A stretch of DNA of 22,850 nt from assembly GCA_049582065.1 (NCBI GenBank), contig JBAUTF010000392.1, forward strand, positions 1-22,850, written 5' to 3'. The translations under genes were made by a program, and so were the position numbers. This DNA comes from DATKSS01 sp049582065. Its GTDB lineage: Bacteria; Chloroflexota; Dormibacteria; Dormibacterales; Dormibacteraceae. Shown here one piece after another: positions 7,513 through 14,831 of this stretch (positions within the stretch are counted from its first letter, which is position 1; every line of letters begins with the position of its first letter). A model generated the notes under the pieces. It ran no database searches and was not told the origin of the DNA. It saw only the letters and a list, made by a program, of their open reading frames with translations.

Positions 7513-8805
7513 ATGACGGAACGCCCCGAATCGACGGTGACACCGCAGCTGGGCGGCGTGCCCGGGTTTCGCGACCTCCTGCCGGCCGAGGCGGAGATTC
7601 TTCGAGAGGCGCAGGAGTCCCTTCTCGCCGAGATGCGGCGCTGGGGTTACCGGCATGTCATCACTCCCCTGGTCGAGAACCTCGATGTGCTGGAGCTCGG
7701 CCTCGGCCCCGAGCAGAGGCGGCGGCTGTTCAAGTTCGCTGACGCCGGCGGCGACGTGATCGCCCTGGTGGGCGAGCGCACCGTCCCGGTCGCGAGGGTG
7801 GTGGCCGGCAAGCTGCGGTCCGCCAGGCTGCCGCTGCGCCTCTGCTACGCGGGGCCGGTGCTCTCGACCGACGAGGGCCGGTTCCAACAGCGCCGCGAGA
7901 CCTACCAGGTCGGCGCCGAGCTGATCGGCGCGCCGGGCCCGGTCGCGGACGCAGAGGTCATCGCGCTCGCTGCGCGCTGCCTGGAGGCGGCTGGCATCCG
8001 CCACTACCAGATCGACGTCGGGCATGCGGAGTTCTTTCACGGCATCATGGACGCGGTCAAGCTGCCGCCCGAAGTCAAGGTGGCGGTCCGCGCCGCCCTG
8101 GCGGCGCGCGATTTCGTGGCGCTCGAATCTCTGCTCGAGCGCACGCCGCTGCGCTCGGCCGAGCACGAGCTTCTGCTTCGTTTCCCGGCTCTGCGCGGCG
8201 GCCCCGAGATCCTGGCGGCGGCGGGCGGCCTGGTGCGCAACAAGCGCTCCGAGCTGGCCATCGCAGAGCTGGCCCAGGTCCGCGAGCTGCTCATCACGCA
8301 TGGCCTCGGCGACGTGGTGAACCTCGACCTCGGGGCCCTGCGCGACTTCGACTATTACACCGGCGTCATCTTCGAGGGGTACGGTCCCGAGGTCGGGCGT
8401 CCGGTGGCGCAGGGCGGAAGGTATGACCGCCTCCTCGAGAAGTTCGGGCGGCCGGCGCCCGCCACCGGCTTCATGGTTCAGCTCGACCTCGTGTCCGAGA
8501 TGCTCACGCAGGCGCCCCGCCCCCCCGCGCTCCCTCGCCTGGACGCGGCGGTGGCCTGGAGCGGTCCCGGCCTCGGTCCCGCGGTGCGCCTCGGCTCGAC
8601 CCTGCGCCTGTTCGGCATGCGCGCGGTGGTGGATACGGAATCGCGAAGCCAGGCGGAGGCCAAGGCCTGGTGGCATGCGGTGGGGGCGGTCAGCCTCATC
8701 TACTGCCACAGCGAATCGACGGTCTCATGGACGGTCCCCGGCCAGCGCACCCGCCGCCTTCCGCCCGAGCAGGTCGCCGGCAGGCTGGCCGGGGGCCTCG
8801 CATGA
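7513..8805 (+). CDS. hisZ: ATP phosphoribosyltransferase regulatory subunit HisZ
   Basis: HisZ is a catalytically dead relative of histidyl-tRNA synthetase that joins short-form HisG to make an active, histidine-regulated ATP phosphoribosyltransferase, the first step of histidine synthesis. The 430-residue protein shows the class II synthetase-like fold: GVPGFRDLLPAEAEILR (residues about 15-31), the motif 2-like RETYQVGAELIG, then LRDFDYYTGVIFEGYG and GGRYDRLLEKFG. It lacks the C-terminal anticodon-binding domain order expected of HisRS, and the C-terminal part from about 340 is a short mixed domain. Its place directly before a short HisG settles HisZ over HisRS. ATG at 7513 fits. It opens the his operon and overlaps hisG by ATGA. 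Confidence 0.93.
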   Translation: MTERPESTVTPQLGGVPGFRDLLPAEAEILREAQESLLAEMRRWGYRHVITPLVENLDVLELGLGPEQRRRLFKFADAGGDVIALVGERTVPVARVVAGKLRSARLPLRLCYAGPVLSTDEGRFQQRRETYQVGAELIGAPGPVADAEVIALAARCLEAAGIRHYQIDVGHAEFFHGIMDAVKLPPEVKVAVRAALAARDFVALESLLERTPLRSAEHELLLRFPALRGGPEILAAAGGLVRNKRSELAIAELAQVRELLITHGLGDVVNLDLGALRDFDYYTGVIFEGYGPEVGRPVAQGGRYDRLLEKFGRPAPATGFMVQLDLVSEMLTQAPRPPALPRLDAAVAWSGPGLGPAVRLGSTLRLFGMRAVVDTESRSQAEAKAWWHAVGAVSLIYCHSESTVSWTVPGQRTRRLPPEQVAGRLAGGLA

Positions 8806-9452
8806 CGGCGCAGGTGAAGGTGTCCATCGCGATCCCGACCGGCGCTCTGCTCGCCGGCGCGCTCCGCCTGCTCGCGCGCTCGCACGTCGCCCGCCTCGGC
8901 GCGGACGAGCTGGGGCGCCAGCTGCTGGTCGAGCGTCCCGGGCTGAGGGTCATCCTGGTGCGGCCGGCGGACGTCCCCGCCTATGTCGACCATGGCGCCG
9001 CCGACCTGGGCATCGTCGGCAAGGACGTGCTCTGGGAGACGCCCGGCTCGCACTACGAGCTCGTCGACCTGCGCTTCGGCGAATGCCGGCTCGTGCTTGC
9101 GGTGCCCGACAAATCCAGGCTCGATGGTCCGGAGACGTGGCCGCCGCTGCTGCGGGTCGCCACCAAGTACCCGCGGACCGCAGCCTCATGGTTCGAGATT
9201 CGAGGCCAGGCGGTCGAAGTGGTCCGCCTGCACGGCTCGGTCGAGCTGGCCCCCCAGGTCGGCCTCGTGGACGGCATAGTCGACCTCACCGCGACGGGCA
9301 GAACCCTGCGCGAGAACCGCCTTCGTGTGGCCGCTCTGCTCGGGTCCTCCACCGCCCGCCTGATCGCGAACCAGGCGAGCTTGAAGACGCGCACACAGGC
9401 GGTGCAGGCCGTCGTGTCGAAGCTGCGCGAAGGCGTGAACGGTGCCGGTTAG
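8802..9452 (+). CDS. hisG: ATP phosphoribosyltransferase catalytic subunit, short form (HisG_S)
   Basis: HisG condenses ATP with PRPP to give phosphoribosyl-ATP, the committed step of histidine synthesis. The start is ATG at 8802, overlapping the hisZ stop as ATGA; a longer open frame reaching back into hisZ is not supported. The 216 residues are the short form, lacking the C-terminal histidine-binding domain, which matches the presence of hisZ. Visible family segments are VKVSIAIPTGAL, VRPADVPAYVDHGAADLGIV followed by GKDVL, and the PRPP-binding loop DGIVDLTATGRTLRENRL. The typical N-terminal basic KGRL is here PTGAL. It overlaps hisD by 11 bases. Confidence 0.95.
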   Translation: MTAQVKVSIAIPTGALLAGALRLLARSHVARLGADELGRQLLVERPGLRVILVRPADVPAYVDHGAADLGIVGKDVLWETPGSHYELVDLRFGECRLVLAVPDKSRLDGPETWPPLLRVATKYPRTAASWFEIRGQAVEVVRLHGSVELAPQVGLVDGIVDLTATGRTLRENRLRVAALLGSSTARLIANQASLKTRTQAVQAVVSKLREGVNGAG

Positions 9453-10713
9453 AAGGTTCGACGTCGGCTCGTGGCTGGACTCGCCGATGTCGCGGCGCCG
9501 GCTCGACCTGGCGCAGTTCGCAGCAGAGCGGGCGGTGGTGGCGGATATCTGCGCGCGGGTCGCGGCCGAAGGCGACCAGGCGCTGCGCGAGCTGGGTAAG
9601 AAGTTCGACGGCTGGGCGCCTGGACCCGATGAGTCCTTCGAGGTACCCAGGGGTGAGCTGGCCACGGCGGCCGGCCGCCTTCCCGCGGCGGACCGCGCCG
9701 CGCTGGAATTCGCCGCTCAGAGGATCCGCGACTTCCACATCCGCCAGGTCCAGCCTCCGACCACCGGGCCGCCCGGGCTGAAGCTGGTCACGCGCCCCGT
9801 GCGCCGTGCCGGGCTGTACGCGCCTGGCGGTCGCGCCGCCTATCCGTCGACGGTCCTGATGACGGTGATCCCCGCGCGGGTCGCGAAGGTCGACCAGGTG
9901 GTGCTGGCCACGCCGCCTCGGGCGGACGGCAGCGTCCCGTCGGCCATCCTTGCGGCAGCGCATATCGCGGGGGTGGATGCGGTGTATCGAATGGGGGGCG
10001 CACAGGCCGTCGCGGCGCTGGCTTACGGCACCGCCACGATCCCGCGAGTCGACATCGTCGCCGGCCCGGGGAACATCTATGTGACGCTGGCCAAGAAAGA
10101 GGTGTTCGGAGCAGTCGGCGTCGACGGAATTGCGGGCCCGACCGAGGTCATGGTCATCGCCGATCAAGGTGCGCGGCCCGATTTCGTGGCGGCGGACCTG
10201 GCCGCCCAGCTGGAGCACGACCCCCTTGCGTGGGGCGTGCTCATCACGGACTCATCGCACCTGGCCGACCGGGTGGAAGAGGAGCTCGAGAGCCTGGTCG
10301 CCGGGCTGGAGCGCAAGGAGATCATCCGCAAGGCGAGCTGCTGCATCATCGTGGCGGACGACCTCGACCAGGCGGTGCACCTGGCCAACGACTTCGCGCC
10401 GGAGCACCTTCTCATCGTCACGTCCGACGCGGCGCGGCTCGCGGCGCAGGTGGAGAACGCCGGCGCGGTGTTCGTCGGGCCGTACGCCACGGTGCCGCTG
10501 GGCGATTACGTCGCCGGGCCCAACCACACGCTGCCCACCTCGGGCGCGGCGCGGTTCTCTTCGCCGCTGGGCGTCCATACATTCTTGAAGCGGACCAGCG
10601 TCTTGAGCCTGAACCGAGGCGACCTCGAGATGCTCCGCGAGGCATGCGTGCGATTGGCGGAGATGGAAGGCCTCGGCGCGCACGCCCACGCAGTGGAGGT
10701 GCGGCTTGAATAG
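9442..10713 (+). CDS. hisD: Histidinol dehydrogenase
   Basis: HisD oxidises L-histidinol to L-histidine in two NAD-dependent steps, the end of the pathway. The 423 residues are the usual length. Zinc ligands and catalytic residues can be placed: Gln and His in AAQLEHDP, Glu-His in APEHLL, Asp in PLGDYVAGPNHTLPTSG, and His in the C-terminal HAHAVEVRL. Other family segments are RAGLYAPGGRAAYPSTVLM, YRMGGAQAVAALAYGT and VDIVAGPGNIYVTLAKK. GTG at 9442 gives MPVRRFDVGSW and overlaps hisG by 11 bases; a later ATG at 9487 would trim part of the N-terminal arm. It overlaps hisB by 8 bases. Confidence 0.96.
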   Translation: MPVRRFDVGSWLDSPMSRRRLDLAQFAAERAVVADICARVAAEGDQALRELGKKFDGWAPGPDESFEVPRGELATAAGRLPAADRAALEFAAQRIRDFHIRQVQPPTTGPPGLKLVTRPVRRAGLYAPGGRAAYPSTVLMTVIPARVAKVDQVVLATPPRADGSVPSAILAAAHIAGVDAVYRMGGAQAVAALAYGTATIPRVDIVAGPGNIYVTLAKKEVFGAVGVDGIAGPTEVMVIADQGARPDFVAADLAAQLEHDPLAWGVLITDSSHLADRVEEELESLVAGLERKEIIRKASCCIIVADDLDQAVHLANDFAPEHLLIVTSDAARLAAQVENAGAVFVGPYATVPLGDYVAGPNHTLPTSGAARFSSPLGVHTFLKRTSVLSLNRGDLEMLREACVRLAEMEGLGAHAHAVEVRLE

Positions 10714-11290
10714 AGAAGGCCACGTCGTCCGTAAGAGCAAGGAGACGCAGCTCACCGCGAAGGTGGTGCTGGAGGGTCGAGGCCGCATCCGGGTCTCGAC
10801 CGGACTCGCCTTCCTGGACCACATGCTCGAGCAGGTCGCACGCTACGGCGGATTCGACCTCACGATGCGCGGCGCCGGCGACATTCACGTCGACACCCAC
10901 CACCTCGTTGAGGACGCGGGCATCGTGGTAGGCCAGGCCCTGTCGCAGGCACTCGGTCCGCGCACCGCCATCGCGCGATTTTCCTCCGCTTACGCGCCGC
11001 TCGACGAATCCCTGGCGCGCGTAGTGGTGGACCTGGGCAAACGGCCGTTTCTGTCCTACAACGTCCCGTTGCGCGGCCGGATCGGGACTCTCGAGTCGGA
11101 GGTGCTCGAGGAGTTCTGGCGTGCGCTGTCCATCCACCTCGGGGCGACGATCCACGTTGACGTCATCCGCGGTCGCAACCGCCACCACGTCGCCGAGGCC
11201 ACGTTCAAAGCGCTCGGGCTGGCCCTCCGGCAGGCGATGGCCTCTGGCCCGGGTGGAGGCATTCCATCATCCAAGGGGCTGCTCGGATGA
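10706..11290 (+). CDS. hisB: Imidazoleglycerol-phosphate dehydratase
   Basis: HisB dehydrates imidazole glycerol phosphate to imidazole acetol phosphate. This is the monofunctional enzyme of 194 residues, without the histidinol-phosphatase domain found in enterics. The two metal-binding motifs are intact: DTHHLVED (residues 63-70) and RHHVAEATFKALG (159-171); LAFLDHML (34-41) and the C-terminal PSSKGLL are also typical. TTG at 10706 is the only reasonable start, inside the last codons of hisD, giving MNREGHVVRKSKET. AAGGGG at 11273-11278 near its 3' end serves the next start codon (see minicistron). Confidence 0.96.
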   Translation: MNREGHVVRKSKETQLTAKVVLEGRGRIRVSTGLAFLDHMLEQVARYGGFDLTMRGAGDIHVDTHHLVEDAGIVVGQALSQALGPRTAIARFSSAYAPLDESLARVVVDLGKRPFLSYNVPLRGRIGTLESEVLEEFWRALSIHLGATIHVDVIRGRNRHHVAEATFKALGLALRQAMASGPGGGIPSSKGLLG

Positions 11291-11304
11291 TGTACCCCCA
11301 TTGA
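11287..11304 (+). other. Five-codon minicistron or frameshift remnant bridging hisB and hisH
   Basis: ATG at 11287 overlaps the hisB stop (ATGA) and has AAGGGG eight bases upstream, but the frame MMYPH ends after five codons at TGA 11302-11304. That stop overlaps the TTG (11301-11303) from which hisH must be read. hisH itself has no ribosome site. Either ribosomes re-initiate from this minicistron, or a base is missing from the run of five C at 11294-11298: one more C would fuse ATG 11287 to hisH. Confidence 0.4.
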
Positions 11305-11894
11305 TCGCCATCGTCGACTACGGGGTGGGCAACGTGCGATCGGTGGAGAGGGCCCTGGAGCACGTCGGCGCCGAGGCCAGGCTGACCTCCGACCCGGACG
11401 AGCTCGAGCGAGCGGCGGGCGTCATCCTTCCCGGAGTCGGCGCCTTTGCGCCGGCCCTGGCCAGGCTCACCGAGCACGGCCTTGGCGCCCATCTGGTCGA
11501 CCTGGCCCGCGGCGGCAAGCCGGTGCTCGGCATCTGCCTCGGCTATCAGCTCCTCTTTGAAGAATCGATGGAGCGCGGCCGCCACCGGGGCCTCGGTCTG
11601 CTGCCCGGCCGGGTGGTCGAGGTGACCACATCTCAGCGTCTGCCGGTGATCGGCTGGTGCCGAGTCAACCAGACTGCTGATTCGCCGTTATGGCGCGGAA
11701 TCGCGGGCGGGTCGTACTTCTATTTCGTGCATTCGTACACACCCGGCGAGTCCGCCTACGCGTTCGGGTCGAGCGAACACTCGCCGGCCGCCGCGGCCGC
11801 GAGGGGAAATGTCATGGGCACCCAGTTTCATCCCGAGAAGAGCGGCCCGGACGGGCTTCGGGTCTATGAGAACTTCGTCGGGCTCTGCGCGTGA
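11301..11894 (+). CDS. hisH: Imidazole glycerol phosphate synthase glutaminase subunit HisH
   Basis: HisH hydrolyses glutamine and channels ammonia to HisF to form imidazole glycerol phosphate and AICAR. TTG at 11301 gives MIAIVDYGVGNVRSV, exactly the family N-terminus, and 197 residues, the usual length. The class I amidotransferase triad is complete: Cys79 in LGICLGYQLLF, His177 and Glu179 in GTQFHPEKSG. The oxyanion region LPGVGAF is intact. Two variants are visible: GYQ where GMQ is usual after the nucleophile, and GWC (118-120) where GWN is common. The start is weak and coupled through the upstream minicistron, or the gene has lost an upstream ATG by a one-base deletion. The stop overlaps the next gene as GTGA. 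Confidence 0.94.
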   Translation: MIAIVDYGVGNVRSVERALEHVGAEARLTSDPDELERAAGVILPGVGAFAPALARLTEHGLGAHLVDLARGGKPVLGICLGYQLLFEESMERGRHRGLGLLPGRVVEVTTSQRLPVIGWCRVNQTADSPLWRGIAGGSYFYFVHSYTPGESAYAFGSSEHSPAAAAARGNVMGTQFHPEKSGPDGLRVYENFVGLCA

Positions 11895-12658
11895 GCGAAC
11901 AGGATTACGTCCGGCGCAATCGAGCCGCCTGGGACGAATACGCAACGGAATATGTCGAGGCAGGCCGCGAAGCCTGGGGTTCGCCCGAGCCGTGGTGGGG
12001 GATCTGGCGCGTCCCGGAGTCGGAGCTGCACGTCCTGCCCGACGTTCGAGGACTCGATAGTGTTGAACTCGGTTGCGGCACCGGGTACGTATCGGCCTGG
12101 CTGGCGCGCCGCGGCGCGCGGCCGGTCGGCATCGACAACTCGCGCGCCCAGCTGGCCAGCGCGAGAAAGTTCCAGCGGGAGTTCGGGATCGACTTCGCGC
12201 TCGTGCAGGCTGACGCTGAGCGGGCGCCGTTCGCGAGCGAGAGCTTTGACCTTGCGATCAGTGAGTACGGAGCCTGCCTGTGGTGTGACCCGTATCGGTG
12301 GATTCCAGAGGCTGCCAGGTTGCTGCGTCGCGGCGGCGAGCTGATTTTTCTCTCGCACAGCGCGCTCGTCCTGCTCTGCATGCCCGACCTCGAGGCGGAC
12401 GGACCGGCCGGGAACGTACTGATTCGTGACCATTTCGGCATGCATCGATTCGATTGGTCGGACTATCCAAGCACCGAGTTCCACCTCGGGCACGGGGATC
12501 TGGTCCGGCTGTTTCGCAAAAGCGGCTTCGAGATCGAGGACATGATCGAGGTGCGACCGCCCGAAGGGTCGAGCACGCGTCACCCGTTCGTGACCCTCGA
12601 GTGGGCGCGGCGGTGGCCGTGCGAGGAGATCTGGAAAGCACGCAAGGCAGGTGCCTAG
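11891..12658 (+). CDS. Class I SAM-dependent methyltransferase inside the his operon
   Basis: A 255-residue cytoplasmic methyltransferase of the Methyltransf_11/25 type with unknown substrate. The SAM-binding motif I is VELGCGTGYVSAW (residues 58-70), the acidic end of strand 2 is GIDNS (80-84), and motif post-II is QADAERAPF with FDLAISEYG (119-127). Residues 1-50 form a helical, Trp-rich cap (PWWGIWRVPESELHVLP) and residues 160-225 a variable substrate region with several His and Asp. GTG at 11891 overlaps the hisH stop (GTGA), and hisF starts 5 bases after its stop, so it is cotranscribed and translationally coupled. It sits where hisA is usually found. It has no sequence likeness to the HisA barrel, so it does not replace hisA. 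A role in histidine-related chemistry or repair is only inference. Confidence 0.9.
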   Translation: MSEQDYVRRNRAAWDEYATEYVEAGREAWGSPEPWWGIWRVPESELHVLPDVRGLDSVELGCGTGYVSAWLARRGARPVGIDNSRAQLASARKFQREFGIDFALVQADAERAPFASESFDLAISEYGACLWCDPYRWIPEAARLLRRGGELIFLSHSALVLLCMPDLEADGPAGNVLIRDHFGMHRFDWSDYPSTEFHLGHGDLVRLFRKSGFEIEDMIEVRPPEGSSTRHPFVTLEWARRWPCEEIWKARKAGA

Positions 12659-12663
12659 TTCCG

Positions 12664-13425
12664 ATGCCGGCCAAGCGGATCATCCCGTGCCTGGACGTCA
12701 CCGAAGGACGAGTCGTCAAGGGCGTTCGCTTCCAGGAGCTCCGCGATGCCGGCGACCCGGCCGAGCTCGCAGCCCTGTACGACAGCGAGGGCGCGGACGA
12801 GATCGTGTTCCTGGACATCACCGCGTCGTCGGATGTGCGAAAGATCCTGCTCGACGCGGTCGAGCGGACGGCAGACCGGGTCTTCATCCCGCTCACGGTC
12901 GGCGGGGGAGTGAGAAGCGTGGACGACATGGGTGAGCTGTTGACGCACGGCGCCGACAAGGTTTCGATCAACACCGCCGCGCTGGAAGATCCGGCGCTGA
13001 TCACGCGCTGCGCCGAGGTGTTCGGCGCGCAGTGCGTGGTCCTGGCGATCGACGCGCGCAGAAGGGCGGATGGCGGCGTTTGGGAGGTGTTCACCCACGG
13101 CGGGCGGCGCGCCACCGGCCGCGAGGCGGTGGAGTGGGCGATGCGAGGCGAGCAGCTGGGTGCGGGGGAGATCCTGCTCACATCAATGGACCGCGACGGC
13201 ACGCATGATGGCTACGACCTCGCGTTGCTGCGCGCGGTCAACGCCGCGGTCCGGCTTCCCGTCATCGCCTCCGGTGGCGCCGGCTCGGTTCGTCACATCC
13301 ACGAGGCGCTGACCGAAGGCGGGGCGGAGGCGGCGCTCGCGGCGTCCATCTTCCATTTCGGCGAGCTGTCGATCGGAACTGTGAAACAGGAGCTGGCGGC
13401 ATTGGGTTTGGAGGTCAGGCGATGA
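12664..13425 (+). CDS. hisF: Imidazole glycerol phosphate synthase cyclase subunit HisF
   Basis: HisF uses ammonia from HisH to close the imidazole ring of PRFAR. The 253-residue TIM barrel has the two catalytic aspartates at Asp11 (IIPCLDV) and Asp130 (LAIDARR), the phosphate-binding loops GGGVRSVDD and ASGGAGSV, plus TSMDRDGTHDGYD. HisA also is a half-symmetric barrel, but the N-terminal IIPCLDVTEGRVVKG and the VFLDITAS segment are HisF-type. ATG at 12664 gives the family N-terminus MPAKRIIPCLDV. It follows the methyltransferase by 5 bases and overlaps hisI by ATGA. Confidence 0.96.
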   Translation: MPAKRIIPCLDVTEGRVVKGVRFQELRDAGDPAELAALYDSEGADEIVFLDITASSDVRKILLDAVERTADRVFIPLTVGGGVRSVDDMGELLTHGADKVSINTAALEDPALITRCAEVFGAQCVVLAIDARRRADGGVWEVFTHGGRRATGREAVEWAMRGEQLGAGEILLTSMDRDGTHDGYDLALLRAVNAAVRLPVIASGGAGSVRHIHEALTEGGAEAALAASIFHFGELSIGTVKQELAALGLEVRR

Positions 13426-13724
13426 ATCCGGACTTCTCGAAAGGTCTCGTTCCTGCCGTCGTGCAGGACTCGAGTTCCGGGCGGGTTCTGATGCTTGCCT
13501 ACATGGACGAGGAGGCCTGGGTGCGGACGCGCGAGACCGGGAACGCCTGGTTCCACTCGCGCGAGCGGGGCCTGTGGGAGAAGGGCGCGACTTCTGGAAA
13601 CACGATGCGAGTCGTCGAGGTACGGCTTGACTGCGACCTCGACAGCATCCTGCTTCGCGTCGAGCCGGCCGGCCCCGCCTGCCACACCGGCGCCGAGTCG
13701 TGCTTCTTCAACGAGCCGGGGTAG
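13422..13724 (+). CDS. hisI: Phosphoribosyl-AMP cyclohydrolase
   Basis: HisI opens the adenine ring of phosphoribosyl-AMP, the third step of the pathway. At 100 residues it is the stand-alone cyclohydrolase without a fused HisE domain. The zinc Cys residues are Cys71 (LDCDLDS), Cys87 (ACHTG) and Cys94 (ESCFF), and Asp70, Asp72 and Asp74 form the magnesium site. The substrate loop WFHSRERGLWEKGATSGN is typical, with GAT where GET is common. The hisE pyrophosphatase that precedes this step is not in the window. It overlaps hisF by ATGA and is the last his gene here. A weak GCTCC/GGAGC hairpin at 13749-13761 follows without a T-run. Confidence 0.96.
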   Translation: MNPDFSKGLVPAVVQDSSSGRVLMLAYMDEEAWVRTRETGNAWFHSRERGLWEKGATSGNTMRVVEVRLDCDLDSILLRVEPAGPACHTGAESCFFNEPG

Positions 13725-13776
13725 GCGCGCCGAGCCAGCTCAGCAGTAGCTCCACAGGAGCGCATTCCAGTTCGCG

Positions 13777-13806
13777 CATGTTTATGCAAATTTATGTATA
13801 CTCATG
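13777..13806 (+). promoter_or_regulatory. ArgR-box-like operator and -10 region upstream of argC
   Basis: This 30-base AT-rich island stands out in GC-rich surroundings. It is an imperfect palindrome bounded by CATG at both ends (10 of 15 pairs match), and holds direct repeats TTTATG ten bases apart (13781, 13791), one helical turn. TATACT at 13797-13802 fits a -10 box, putting the transcript start near 13809, at or just before argC. ArgR is encoded in this operon and binds AT-rich 18-bp palindromes in known bacteria, so this is the likely repression site. Confidence 0.5.
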
Positions 13807-13820
13807 CGCTCGTGGCGAAC

Positions 13821-14831
13821 GTGCTGAAAGCTGCGGTCGCAGGGGCCAACGGCTATGCGGGGATGACGGCCGTCCACCTGCTGGCGCGCCACCCGGGAGT
13901 GGAGCTGGTCCAACTTACGTCACGCTCGCACGCCGGCAAGCCGTATGCCGAGGTCTTTCCGCTCCTCGACCTGAGGGGTGAGTTTCAGGTGGAGCCCGAC
14001 CCCGTCGGGATCGACGTCGTCTTCAGCTGCCTCCCGCACAACGTAGGGGCCTCACAGGCGCCGGCGTGGCTTGCCGCCGGCGCGCGCGTCGTCGACATGA
14101 GCGCGGACTTCAGGCTTCGTGACGCCTCCCAGTACCCCACCTGGTACCGGCAGCCACATCCCGAGCCGGCGCTCCTCGCACAGGCCGTGTTCGGCCTCCC
14201 GGAGCTGCACGAGCACGAGATCGCGAGCGCCAAGCTCATCGCGGTGCCGGGCTGTTACTCGACCGCCTCCATCCTCGCGCTGGCCCCGGCGGTGGCGGCC
14301 GGGCTAGTGGGGTCGGACATCATCGTGGATGCGAAATCGGGGGTGAGCGGGGCGGGACGGTCGCCCGGCATGGGCGTGCACTTCAGCGAGGTCAACGAGT
14401 CGGTCGGTGCGTACGCGATCGGGGGGCATCGCCACCTGCCGGAGCTCCTGCAGGAGCTCGGCAGCCTGAACCGGAATGGATCAATCCCAAAGCTGACATT
14501 CGTGCCGCACCTGATCCCGATGACGCGCGGCATCCTGGCGACCTGCTATTTCGACCTGAAGGGATCCCTGGCCGAGCTGCAGGAGGCCTATCGGGAGTTC
14601 TATGCGGGCCAGCCCTTCACGCGAGTGATCGACCGCACTCCCGCCACCAAGCTCGCCGCCCACTCCAACCTCTGCCTCATCAATGTCGCGGCGCAGGGCG
14701 ACAAGGCGGTGGTGACCGCCGCGCTCGACAACCTGATGAAAGGCGCGTCGGGCCAGGGCGTCGAGTGCTTCAACATCGCCTTCGGTTTCGACCGCACGAC
14801 CGCACTGGGGGCGCCGATCCAGTGGCCGTGA
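13821..14831 (+). CDS. argC: N-acetyl-gamma-glutamyl-phosphate reductase
   Basis: ArgC reduces N-acetylglutamyl phosphate to the semialdehyde with NADPH, third step of arginine synthesis. GTG at 13821 gives MLKAAVAGANGYAGM, the typical N-terminus with the NADP-binding glycine loop; GTG 13812 or ATG 13794 would add 3 or 9 residues, and 13794 lies inside the operator. The 336 residues contain the catalytic Cys145 in VPGCYSTAS, the VDMSADFRLRD segment, KSGVSGAGR, and the active-site His in GHRHLPE. If the -10 at 13797-13802 is real, the message has little or no leader. It is the first arg gene and overlaps argJ by GTGA. Confidence 0.94.
   Translation: MLKAAVAGANGYAGMTAVHLLARHPGVELVQLTSRSHAGKPYAEVFPLLDLRGEFQVEPDPVGIDVVFSCLPHNVGASQAPAWLAAGARVVDMSADFRLRDASQYPTWYRQPHPEPALLAQAVFGLPELHEHEIASAKLIAVPGCYSTASILALAPAVAAGLVGSDIIVDAKSGVSGAGRSPGMGVHFSEVNESVGAYAIGGHRHLPELLQELGSLNRNGSIPKLTFVPHLIPMTRGILATCYFDLKGSLAELQEAYREFYAGQPFTRVIDRTPATKLAAHSNLCLINVAAQGDKAVVTAALDNLMKGASGQGVECFNIAFGFDRTTALGAPIQWP

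Noticed and set aside
7234..8709. Minus-strand open frame of about 491 codons opposite hisZ
   Set aside because: It is the complement of well-conserved hisZ and the end of the TPR gene; no recognisable domain.
12664..13425. HisF gene as a possible HisA or dual-function barrel
   Set aside because: N-terminus IIPCLDV and Asp11/Asp130 are HisF-type; nothing suggests it also performs the isomerase reaction.
13749..13761. Hairpin GCTCC-ACA-GGAGC after hisI as terminator
   Set aside because: Only a 5-bp stem with no T-run; too weak to list as a terminator.
13794..13820. ATG at 13794 as argC start
   Set aside because: It lies in the operator and -10 region, has no ribosome site, and adds residues not typical of ArgC.
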